Shown: in pieces, positions 1-5,975 of the stretch
Layout of the letters: every line of letters starts with the position of its first letter
How positions within the stretch are numbered: position 1 is the stretch's first letter
DNA from: Nitrososphaerales archaeon TH5896
GTDB taxonomy: Archaea > Thermoproteota > Nitrososphaeria > Nitrososphaerales > Nitrososphaeraceae
Assembly: GCA_014523625.1 (NCBI GenBank)
Contig: JAATVP010000065.1
Coordinates: forward strand, 1 to 9,677
Reading direction: 5' to 3'
Length of the DNA: 9,677 nucleotides
The notes under the pieces: generated by a model
Told to the model about the DNA's origin: nothing
The model's input: only the letters and a program-made list of their open reading frames with translations
The model's database searches: none
Translations under genes and position numbers: made by a program

Positions 1-1350
1 GGAGAGGTTGAGAGAAGAATTGTGGCTCAACTGCTCTCTCTGATGGACGGTATGTCTACGAGGGGAAAAGTGGTAGTCATAGGGGCAACAAACAGAGTTA
101 ATGCTATTGACGAGGCTCTACGGCGTCCAGGCAGATTTGATAGGGAAATTGAAATCGGTGTACCAGATCGAAAGGGCAGATTAGAAATATTGCAGATACA
201 CACAAGGGGGATGCCTCTTGCAAAAGATGTTGTCTTGGAAAAGCTGGCAGATATTTCCCATGGATATGTCGGAGCTGACCTGCATGCCTTGACAAGGGAA
301 GCAGGACTGGGAGCACTAAGACGAGTCCTGCCTGAAGTTGATTTATCTTCAGAAAACATACCAGCGGAGACATTGAGGAAGATCATTGTAACTATGCAGG
401 ACTTTATGGATGTTGTCAGGGAGATGGAGCCATCGGCTATGAGAGAAGTATTTGTAGAGGTTCCTGATGTGAAATGGGATGATATCGGAGGACTATCCTC
501 TATTAAGCAGGAATTGCAAGAAGCAGTAGAGTGGCCTCTGAAGTATCAAGGTATATTTTCCTACGCTGACGCCACACCTCCAAAGGGAATCTTGCTTTAC
601 GGTCCCCCTGGAACAGGTAAGACATTGATGGCCAAGGCAACAGCAAATGAGAGTGAAGCTAATTTCATAAGCATTAAGGGTCCAGAGCTTATCTCAAAAT
701 GGGTAGGCGAATCAGAGAAAGGAGTACGTGAGGTCTTTAGGAAGGCCAGGCAAGCTGCTCCATGTATCATCTTTTTCGATGAAATAGATGCCATTGCCCC
801 AAGGAGAGGCGGAGACATCGGTGACTCTCATGTAACTGAGAGGTTGATTAGTCAACTGCTCACAGAACTAGATGGACTTGAGGTACTGACCAACGTAATT
901 GTCATCGGTGCTACAAATCGTCCTGATATTATAGATGCTGCCTTGCTCAGACCAGGTAGATTCGACAGGTTGCTATATGTCCCCTCACCTGATCGAGAAT
1001 CAAGGGTTCAAATAATAAAGATTCATACAAAGAAAAAACCACTAGCAAAGGATGTCGATATCCAAAAGCTGGCAGATCTTACTGATAGATATACAGGTGC
1101 TGATATTTCGTCCTTATCATCTGCAGCTGTCATGCTGGCACTAAGGGAACACATATCAAAATACAAGGACCCTAAAGCCGCCGATACAAATGTGAAGGAA
1201 CTTAGAATTCATATGAAGCACTTTGAGGAGGCTATAGAGAAGATTAGGCCATTATCAGCGCAGGAACTGAATATGTATAAAGGTATATCTGAACAATTTG
1301 GACACCCCAACCTCGGAACTGCTCCCACTGAGAGCGTAGGAACTGGTTAA
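1..1350 (+). CDS. Cdc48/VAT-type AAA+ ATPase, 5'-truncated
   Basis: Cytosolic hexameric unfoldase of the CDC48/p97/VAT family, which extracts and unfolds proteins using ATP, typically to feed the proteasome. The frame is open from base 1, so the gene begins outside the window; 449 residues are visible of a family length near 720-750. The visible part starts just after where the D1 Walker B motif would lie and keeps the D1 sensor/arginine-finger block (GATNR, then PGRFDRE near visible residues 43-49). The D1-D2 linker follows, then a complete D2: entry motif WDDIGGL, Walker A GPPGTGKT (nt 601-624, residues 201-208), pore-loop region around KWVGE, Walker B IIFFDEID (nt 766-789), sensor GATNRPD and a second RPGRFDR. 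The tail ends ESVGTG and lacks the HbYX motif that some proteasome-activating ATPases carry. Two linked AAA modules exclude the single-module PAN ATPase. The GTG at 22 is internal, not the true start. Confidence 0.96.
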   Translation, partial: GEVERRIVAQLLSLMDGMSTRGKVVVIGATNRVNAIDEALRRPGRFDREIEIGVPDRKGRLEILQIHTRGMPLAKDVVLEKLADISHGYVGADLHALTREAGLGALRRVLPEVDLSSENIPAETLRKIIVTMQDFMDVVREMEPSAMREVFVEVPDVKWDDIGGLSSIKQELQEAVEWPLKYQGIFSYADATPPKGILLYGPPGTGKTLMAKATANESEANFISIKGPELISKWVGESEKGVREVFRKARQAAPCIIFFDEIDAIAPRRGGDIGDSHVTERLISQLLTELDGLEVLTNVIVIGATNRPDIIDAALLRPGRFDRLLYVPSPDRESRVQIIKIHTKKKPLAKDVDIQKLADLTDRYTGADISSLSSAAVMLALREHISKYKDPKAADTNVKELRIHMKHFEEAIEKIRPLSAQELNMYKGISEQFGHPNLGTAPTESVGTG

Positions 1351-1843
1351 GTATTTATCCAAAAGAATGTAGCGCTGGTTCCCTTACTTTTCGTCAGTCC
1401 CCCAGAGCTAAGCTATGCATGAACAATGTAGCACACACTTGGTTGCTGGAAAATATCGAAGAATGACAATTGAGGATACTCTTCGCTCCTCAGGAAAAAC
1501 ATCTTGGATTCTTATTGAAACTCTGAAGAAAAGTCCCACAATTAATTACGGCAATACAAGCTGTGGAGAAATAGCTTAATTGACTTGTCACTACCATGTT
1601 CTCAATTGCGGATAGGAGTTACTATCTATGCGCTCCGTTGTAGAACCACATTGAGTGAATCATTGTACGTTGAATGTATTGAGAACAAATTTGAATTGGT
1701 TCATTAGATTAAATAATGAGATTACAGGAGATGGATCTAAGATCTACGACTTTCAGTGAATAAGAAACTGAATCCTTACTGCAACATTCAAATAGAAAAG
1801 CTAATCTTGTTGAGATGTTTAGGCAAATGAAGATTTACTCCTT
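1351..1843. other. 493-bp intergenic gap, no convincing gene
   Basis: This gap separates the Cdc48 gene from the PRPP synthase gene. Neither strand carries an open frame I recognise. The longest unlisted frame I noticed is 54 codons at 1415-1579 (+), too short and too weak in start signals to call. I see no tRNA T-arm signature or rRNA. A 9-bp inverted repeat (GTTCTCAAT at 1598-1606 and ATTGAGAAC at 1678-1686) encloses a 71-nt spacer and may be chance. The gap presumably holds the Cdc48 terminator and the prs promoter, but I cannot place either with confidence. Confidence 0.6.
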
Positions 1844-2878
1844 ATGCAAGATCGTGAAGGAATCCCTTTCTCAATGGAAAAAAAGGATATGGATCTAGAA
1901 AGAGATGGCGGGTCAAACTCATTAGGTCAAAACCCCATTCTTTCGCAAGAGGTGGTAATAGCAGGGCCATCATCTGTAGATCTAGCTACCAATATCTCTA
2001 AAGCAATGGGTTTGAGCAAGATTTGTCCTGAATTAAGGGTATTTTCTGACGGTGAGAGCAAGATTCGAATAAAGGAGAAATTGGGGAATAGAACATGCAT
2101 AATAATTCAATCCGCATTCCCTCCACATGTCGACAGGCATATACTACAAACTCTAATGCTGTTGAAGAAATGTGCAGATGATTCTGCAAAGAATATCATT
2201 GTTGTAGTACCGTATATGGCTTATGCACGGCAGGACAGTGCATTTCTTGAGGGGGAGGTAGTAACTGCCGAGTTGTTGGCAAAAATGTATGGGAACTTTG
2301 GAGCTCGCAGTATGGTAACGGTAGATATTCATAGTTTACGGGCATTATCATACTTCCAAAAGAGGATGCATTCAATAAATTTATCTGCTATCCCGCTACT
2401 TGCAGATTACGCAAAGTCCAAACTTGGAATGAATATGAATAACTCTATCACAGTATCGCCTGATGAAGGTGGCTTTATGCGAGCAAAGTCATTTGCCCTT
2501 AAGTTAAATAATAATGTTACTTGCTTGAAGAAGACAAGAGATCGGAGCACAGGAGAAATAAAAGTCGATCACTTGGCGTCACTAAATGGAGACCGAATTC
2601 AAGGTCTAGATATTGTTCTAATTGACGATATTGTCAGTACCGGAAGTACTATAATTAAAGCAGCTGATATTTTGAAATCAGGTGGTTGTCGAGGTATTAC
2701 AGTCATGTGCTCTCATGCGTTAATGACAGAGGAGTCGACTAAACAAATTAAAGCGGCTGGAGTGGATAAAATTGTCGCAACAAATACTGTTCCTAAAAAG
2801 GAAGCTATGGGCACATTCGTTGAAGCAATAGATCTGAGTTCAGTAATATCTTCTACCATATCAAAGATGATCGCTTGA
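1844..2878 (+). CDS. prs: Ribose-phosphate pyrophosphokinase (PRPP synthase)
   Basis: Makes 5-phosphoribosyl-1-pyrophosphate from ribose 5-phosphate and ATP, the precursor for purine, pyrimidine, NAD and histidine synthesis; cytosolic. Two phosphoribosyltransferase-like domains are visible. Landmarks are FSDGE (67-71), the ATP-site segment PYMAYARQD (123-131), TVDIHS (159-164, family TVDLH), VSPDEGG (204-210), the catalytic flexible-loop K-x-R (K230, R232 in LKKTRDRSTGE), and the PRPP-loop DDIVSTGST (261-269). The domain proper begins near residue 35 (QEVVIAGPSS), so the listed start gives a charged extension with no counterpart in the family. ATGs at 1874 (Met11, preceded by GAAGGA about 10 nt upstream) and 1889 (Met16) are realistic alternatives; I favour 1874. 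It stands alone, with long gaps on both sides, so it is probably monocistronic. Function is secure; the exact start is not. Confidence 0.95.
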   Translation: MQDREGIPFSMEKKDMDLERDGGSNSLGQNPILSQEVVIAGPSSVDLATNISKAMGLSKICPELRVFSDGESKIRIKEKLGNRTCIIIQSAFPPHVDRHILQTLMLLKKCADDSAKNIIVVVPYMAYARQDSAFLEGEVVTAELLAKMYGNFGARSMVTVDIHSLRALSYFQKRMHSINLSAIPLLADYAKSKLGMNMNNSITVSPDEGGFMRAKSFALKLNNNVTCLKKTRDRSTGEIKVDHLASLNGDRIQGLDIVLIDDIVSTGSTIIKAADILKSGGCRGITVMCSHALMTEESTKQIKAAGVDKIVATNTVPKKEAMGTFVEAIDLSSVISSTISKMIA

Positions 2879-3101
2879 TACTCTATGGATGATCAGATTC
2901 TATTTTTCTGAAAAAGCTGTGTTACCAGGTTGCTAAATCTTGTGTACTAAGGTTACATCCTGCTCGTGATCAGACTTTCAGCATATAGGTAGTGGTATAG
3001 TTCAATTATTGCATCATTCTTAGAGTAAAATGGACCCTAAGATCGGGTCATTATTAAGGTAATTGATCCTTTCATTCCGTAAACTCGCCATCACCGACAA
3101 T

Positions 3102-3134
3102 ACAATACGTAGAAGTGTTTGTAGTATTGTTTTT
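3102..3134 (+). terminator. Possible hairpin/oligo-T terminator
   Basis: ACAATAC (3102-3108) can pair with GTATTGT (3124-3130) around a 15-nt loop, and a T run continues directly to 3134. The stem is AT-rich and weak. Archaeal termination depends mainly on the T run. The site lies more than 220 bp after the prs stop, so it would be a secondary or read-through terminator at best. Confidence 0.25.
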
Positions 3135-3287
3135 ATCTACACAGAAATGAACTTTCAAAATCCTCTAGAGTTGAATAGTGGTTCAGATAACTTCTCCTTG
3201 GAAGCGAACTGTACGCTAGCTTAAAGCGACGAGAAAACTAGTAACAAAGGTAAAGTAACTTCATTACGCCTAACTTAGCATAATACA

Positions 3288-3312
3288 CAGAAAATAAGAA
3301 AGGTGACAAAAG
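3288..3312 (-). terminator. Pyrimidine-rich terminator after the Cgi121 gene
   Basis: Read on the minus strand, the stop codon is followed by several short T tracts (CTTTTGTC, CCTTTCTTATTTTC). Clustered T tracts immediately after a stop are the usual form of intrinsic termination signals in archaea. No strong GC hairpin precedes them. Confidence 0.35.
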
Positions 3313-3933
3313 TTACTTTGTGATTAAAGCTGCACGTTCGATGAGATACTTTAAGAATACACTATCGTCTGCCAAAAAATATGAGCCGGATTTAAAACCT
3401 AATTTTGTCGCAAGAGTATTTCGCGTTGATGCATCATTAGTGAACTCGGAATTATCAAAATCTGGCAATGATTGTAATGCACAGTTCCGAGCCTTGAGTA
3501 AATCACGTTTATTTTTAGAGAAAATGACAAAGCAAGCGCATTTTCCAGACTTTATACCGGCATAGCTTATTGCCTTGGAAATTTGAGTAGTACAAGAGAG
3601 TCTTAATAATAAATCAAGCTCTGGTCGATTTGCAACCATGATCTGTCTTTTGAGAGCTTCCAACGTGATCTTTAAATCCTCGACAACATGCTGCAAGCCA
3701 AAAATAACCTCGGAATTAAACCCTTGAATGTAAACTTTTTCAAAACGGTGTCGTATTTGTTCTACTAACTTAATTCCAGCGACACTATCCAATTTACCGC
3801 AATAAAAAATTGAAACGTAGAAATTTGACAATTTGAAATCAGAGCAAATGTTGCTATTCGTCAATTGTGCTTCATCATAATTCGAGCGCTGCAAAAGCAA
3901 CTGGAGGTAGTAGCTCTCAATCCTCCAATCCAA
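3313..3933 (-). CDS. cgi121: KEOPS complex subunit Cgi121-like
   Basis: Probable Cgi121/TPRKB-family subunit of KEOPS, the complex (Kae1, Bud32, Cgi121, Pcc1) that makes N6-threonylcarbamoyladenosine at A37 of ANN-decoding tRNAs. In archaea Cgi121 contacts the tRNA 3' CCA end and binds Bud32. The family signature is visible at residues 105-131: an acidic residue, a leucine-rich run LDLLLRLS, then TTQISKAISYAGIKSGK, matching the family pattern 'E-x-LLRLsGTrQIseAI...G...G'. A hydrophobic FVIFSKN strand follows. At 206 residues it is longer than the usual 150-180, with extra sequence at both ends. The start is TTG; an in-frame TAG lies two codons upstream, so no earlier start exists, and a later TTG is possible. 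It is third in a minus-strand cluster, 30 bp after the ubiquitin-like gene. The assignment rests on motif recognition alone. Confidence 0.75.
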   Translation of the reverse strand: MDWRIESYYLQLLLQRSNYDEAQLTNSNICSDFKLSNFYVSIFYCGKLDSVAGIKLVEQIRHRFEKVYIQGFNSEVIFGLQHVVEDLKITLEALKRQIMVANRPELDLLLRLSCTTQISKAISYAGIKSGKCACFVIFSKNKRDLLKARNCALQSLPDFDNSEFTNDASTRNTLATKLGFKSGSYFLADDSVFLKYLIERAALITK

Positions 3934-3963
3934 AGTACACTATGATTTCCCCTACGTAAAACA

Positions 3964-4236
3964 TCATCTTGCAGTTCCACCGCCGCCGCCATGCACAATG
4001 CTCACGACGGTTACCTCATCACCATCTTTAACTGATGCATCCATCCCACCCATTATGGAGCAATCTACGCCATTTACGGCGAAGATAATATTGTCGATGT
4101 TGAGCTTCGCATGCTCAGCAGTGTTCTTCTTTAGCAAGTCAATTACGTTAGATACCTTAATTACGGGTTCTGTGATAGAAATGGAGTCCTCGCCAATTAT
4201 TTTCTTGACGCCCCCCAATAGTCGAATTGTAATCAA
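3964..4236 (-). CDS. MoaD/ThiS/Urm1-like beta-grasp sulfur carrier or modifier
   Basis: A 90-residue beta-grasp protein of the MoaD/ThiS/SAMP/Urm1 superfamily. Members are adenylated by an E1-like enzyme at a C-terminal diglycine, then carry sulfur (molybdopterin, thiamine, tRNA thiolation) or are conjugated to proteins. The N-terminal strand (ITIRLLGGVKKIIG), the helix around VIDLLKKN (31-38), the strand IIFAVNG (50-56) and the ending KDGDEVTVVSIVHGGGG are typical. The C-terminus is odd: five glycines (83-87) are followed by Thr-Ala-Arg, so the diglycine is not terminal and would need trimming. The start is TTG, 2 bp after the eS17 stop and in another frame. An in-frame TAA three codons upstream (with only non-start codons between) leaves TTG as the first plausible start. 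Tight spacing implies co-transcription with eS17. Which pathway it serves cannot be read from sequence; no E1, moaE or thi gene is in the window. Confidence 0.85.
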   Translation of the reverse strand: MITIRLLGGVKKIIGEDSISITEPVIKVSNVIDLLKKNTAEHAKLNIDNIIFAVNGVDCSIMGGMDASVKDGDEVTVVSIVHGGGGGTAR

Positions 4237-4238
4237 CG

Positions 4239-4499
4239 TTACACGTTATTTGGCTCCTTCTCTTCCGAATTCTCGTCCTCAACTTCAATATCTGAGTCGA
4301 TCTCAGATTCAAGAATCTTCTCTTGAACTTTCTGCTTCCTTAGATAAGAGGTTATGTACCCTGCCACTCTGTTCCGGAGGACTTTGGATTTCGTGATTGC
4401 GATCTCCTGTAATGCTTTCTTGTTCTTTTCAAAATCTGAACCAAAACGATCCGGATATTTCTCCAATACTGCTGTAGATATTCTCTTTATACGATCCAT
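4239..4499 (-). CDS. rps17e: Ribosomal protein eS17 (S17e)
   Basis: Small-subunit ribosomal protein shared by archaea and eukaryotes and absent from bacteria. Residues 1-54 match the family closely: basic start MDRIKRIS, EKYPDRFGSDFEKNKKAL, then the signature ITKSKVLRNRVAGYITSYL. After about residue 58 comes a strongly acidic tail of nearly 30 residues, rich in Glu, Asp and Ser. Many archaeal eS17 proteins stop soon after the conserved core, so the tail is a lineage-specific addition. The ATG start is unambiguous because it aligns with the conserved N-terminus. It is the first gene of the minus-strand cluster leading into the ubiquitin-like gene and Cgi121. Confidence 0.95.
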   Translation of the reverse strand: MDRIKRISTAVLEKYPDRFGSDFEKNKKALQEIAITKSKVLRNRVAGYITSYLRKQKVQEKILESEIDSDIEVEDENSEEKEPNNV

Positions 4500-4530
4500 A
4501 AGTTAGTAGCGTCTTTAATTAATTGATAGA

Positions 4531-4540
4531 CTATTTTAGC
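4531..4540 (-). promoter_or_regulatory. Possible TATA box for the eS17 cluster
   Basis: Minus-strand GCTAAAATAG is centred about 36 nt before the eS17 ATG. Transcription starting about 25 nt downstream would give a leader of roughly 10 nt. A second AT-rich stretch (4513-4523) is too close to the ATG to serve. Confidence 0.3.
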
Positions 4541-4672
4541 CTATCTTCTGATCCCATGACCTCAGACGTGAAGTGCTGCAGACAAAATGACCTTCTTCAA
4601 ATATCATCTAAATCGACAGAGAAGCCTAACATGCCACATTGAACTCCTCTCAATTCGCTCTGCCTTAACTAT

Positions 4673-5071
4673 CTAATTGCCTTTAATCCGAGGCGCAGCT
4701 ACTTTTGCTTTGACCCTTCTACTAAACTTCTCTTTTTCTATGTCATCATTAATTTTTGTAAGTACATATTGACCAAGTGACCGGGCCAGTTTGCTTTTTT
4801 CATTAACTTTATAGCTTTTACTTTCACGTTTCTTTCCGATTTCTTCCAGCAGTCCCTTCTCAACCAGTCCTGGGACCATTTTTCTCAAAGTGTCTATTGG
4901 AATATGTACTAACCGACTAATCTCATCCAGAGAATAGTCAAAGGGTTCGTTAATTATCAGAAAATCCAAAACCTTTGCTACAGCATTTCCGAAAATATCT
5001 TCAAGTGGTCGGGTTCCCACGTCATCGCTTGTGGTGGATTCCAACTTGCGTATAAAAACTAAAGAACTCAC
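4673..5071 (-). CDS. Winged helix-turn-helix transcriptional regulator
   Basis: A 132-residue DNA-binding protein. A single winged-helix domain spans roughly residues 25-92: helix NAVAKVLDFLIIN, helix-turn-helix YSLDEISRLVHIPIDTLRKMVPGLVEKGLL, and a wing with the basic hairpin EEIGKKRESKSYKVN. A helical tail (93-118, possible dimerisation) and a basic C-terminus (RRVKAKVAAPRIK) follow. Small one-domain regulators of this kind are numerous in archaea; the target is unknown. It is transcribed away from the double winged-helix gene across 113 bp. The listed start is GTG, but a strong TATA box touches that codon. If the box is used, the transcript would begin near 5050 and the first usable start would be the TTG at 5044 (Leu10). 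The first nine residues may therefore be untranslated; the winged-helix domain is unaffected. Confidence 0.8.
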   Translation of the reverse strand: MSSLVFIRKLESTTSDDVGTRPLEDIFGNAVAKVLDFLIINEPFDYSLDEISRLVHIPIDTLRKMVPGLVEKGLLEEIGKKRESKSYKVNEKSKLARSLGQYVLTKINDDIEKEKFSRRVKAKVAAPRIKGN

Positions 5072-5081
5072 TTATATAAAC
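5072..5081 (-). promoter_or_regulatory. TATA box of the winged-helix regulator gene
   Basis: Minus-strand TTTATATAAG lies directly against the predicted GTG start. Archaeal transcripts start about 25 nt past the TATA centre, which is near 5050, 6 nt before an in-frame TTG at 5044. This supports a short-leader or leaderless transcript and a start downstream of the GTG. Confidence 0.5.
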
Positions 5082-5133
5082 TTGAATTAAGGGCTGGCCA
5101 TTTGCGATTAACACATTTAGTTTGATATTTTAA

Positions 5134-5151
5134 GATTAATTTGATTAATTT
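5134..5151. repeat. Perfect tandem 9-bp repeat in a divergent promoter region
   Basis: GATTAATTT occurs twice head to tail (5134-5142 and 5143-5151); the second copy runs into the rightward TATA box. A partial copy, GATTAA, lies at 5106-5111. Its position upstream of and overlapping a TATA box, beside a winged-helix gene, suggests an operator. AT-rich sequence makes short repeats easier by chance. Confidence 0.5.
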
Positions 5152-5156
5152 AAATA
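5149..5156 (+). promoter_or_regulatory. TATA box of the double winged-helix gene
   Basis: TTTAAATA is centred about 32 nt before the ATG at 5185. A transcript beginning 25-27 nt after the box centre would start near 5178-5180, leaving a leader of only a few nucleotides. Confidence 0.5.
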
Positions 5157-5184
5157 ACAGCATGAGAATTTTTAGCTATCCTCT

Positions 5185-5916
5185 ATGCTAGCTATCCAAG
5201 AATGGCAAAAATGGGTATTGAGGCAGTTGATCTGTGAAGGTATCCACAGAAGTATCCCTGAAAGCCAACTATTTAGAGAAGCTGGAAGACATTACGACCC
5301 TAATTTTCGAATCGCACTACAATCCCTAATTGACGAGGGTATTATCATGGTTCTTGAATCACATCGTCAGAAGAAGTATCTAGTCAATTTCGAGATGATA
5401 GAGGTTGCGCAAGATATGGTCAACTCGAACCCCAAATTAAACCGAATCAAAGCAATTCAGCCTTTTATGCCTGAACCAGAAGGCTTCGTCTATTGGTTTG
5501 ATAACAATCAAGAGGAACGAAAGTATCGTAGACAAAATATTTACAGATTTTACACAAGTAAGACCGACAAGATGGAATTCGCAGCGCAATTGATAACTCA
5601 GTCAATGTCACGTTCGAGGACGCTGTACATGGGTTCTCTTAATAATTCTGGCTCTTACATTTATAAGATTTGGAGAGCAGCGTTAGAGTTATCGGATAAA
5701 AGTGAGGACGGAACCTTCATCCTCCAAGATCTACAGGATAGGGAACGAGTCGCATGTGGAAACAATCGACAAAGAGGCAAAATAGGGATTGCCATTTTCA
5801 AGAAACTTGGATACATTCAGGAGATAGGTACTAAGGGTAACTCTACTAGGTTTAAAATTAGCGGACGAAAACCATTCTCGGTAACGTTAGATGAAATTTT
5901 CACGTATTCTTCTTAG
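5185..5916 (+). CDS. Unrecognised protein, probable winged-helix at both ends
   Basis: I do not recognise this 243-residue soluble protein. Residues 1-70 read as a winged helix: helix EWQKWVLRQLICEG, turn and second helix PESQLFREAG, third helix NFRIALQSLIDEG, and a strand-turn-strand wing IIMVLESHRQKKYLVNF. The centre (95-165) contains a basic, aromatic segment (ERKYRRQNIYRFYTS) and a Ser/Arg-rich stretch. Residues 165-228 look like a second winged helix: NNRQRGKIGIAIFKKLG as recognition helix and YIQEIGTKGNSTRFKI as wing. Both ends thus have a helix followed by 'EGI/LGY' and a basic hairpin, as in DNA-binding domains. There is no signal peptide, membrane helix or enzymatic motif. It is divergent from a single winged-helix regulator and 59 bp ahead of the Nudix gene. 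Likely a transcription factor or DNA-associated protein; the domain reading comes from pattern only. Confidence 0.7.
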   Translation: MLAIQEWQKWVLRQLICEGIHRSIPESQLFREAGRHYDPNFRIALQSLIDEGIIMVLESHRQKKYLVNFEMIEVAQDMVNSNPKLNRIKAIQPFMPEPEGFVYWFDNNQEERKYRRQNIYRFYTSKTDKMEFAAQLITQSMSRSRTLYMGSLNNSGSYIYKIWRAALELSDKSEDGTFILQDLQDRERVACGNNRQRGKIGIAIFKKLGYIQEIGTKGNSTRFKISGRKPFSVTLDEIFTYSS

Positions 5917-5975
5917 AATGATTGGAGTTAATAAGAAATCCTAGAACATTGCATTCAATTTAGTAGATAGGCAAG

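Larger units (their letters stand above)
2879..3312. other. 434-bp intergenic gap between convergent genes
   Basis: Lies between the 3' ends of prs (+) and the cgi121-like gene (-). Only very short frames occur (for example 25 codons from 3147), none supportable. A T5CT run at 2903-2909 just after prs could end its transcript. A second candidate is an AT-rich hairpin with a T run at 3102-3134. Next to the Cgi121 stop there is pyrimidine-rich sequence on the minus strand and a 10-bp inverted repeat (AAAGTAACTT 3252-3261, AAGTTACTTT 3310-3319). Gaps between convergent genes usually need only terminators, so 434 bp is generous. I see no tRNA or recognisable small RNA in it. Confidence 0.55.

Noticed and set aside
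27..386. Long minus-strand frames opposite the Cdc48 gene (also at 104-373 and 597-818)
   Set aside because: They lie inside strongly conserved AAA+ coding sequence, show no recognisable motif and have no promoter of their own.
1598..1686. 9-bp inverted repeat around a 71-nt spacer as a structured RNA
   Set aside because: No further pairing inside the spacer was evident and the arms are AT-rich; chance is a sufficient explanation.
1998..2189. 63-codon minus-strand frame inside the PRPP synthase gene
   Set aside because: It is antisense to a conserved enzyme, Cys/Ser-rich, with no start signal.
2985..3055. tRNA-like stretch (GTGGTATAGTTCAATTATT followed by GACCC...GGGTC with a 7-nt loop)
   Set aside because: The first part resembles a D-arm and the second a 5-bp stem with 7-nt loop, but the loop is TAAGATC rather than TTCRANY, no acceptor stem pairs, and the anticodon arm cannot be built.
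3252..3319. 10-bp inverted repeat (AAAGTAACTT / AAGTTACTTT) as a mobile-element end or strong terminator
   Set aside because: Arms are AT-rich with a 48-nt spacer and no transposase or target duplication; one such repeat is expected by chance in about 10 kb.
3320..3565. 81-codon plus-strand frame opposite the Cgi121 gene
   Set aside because: It is the antisense of the conserved Cgi121 C-terminal half and has no recognisable domain.
3998..4396. 132-codon plus-strand frame spanning the beta-grasp and eS17 genes
   Set aside because: It is antisense to two well-supported conserved genes; the translation is low-complexity and Ser/Leu-rich, as expected of a shadow.
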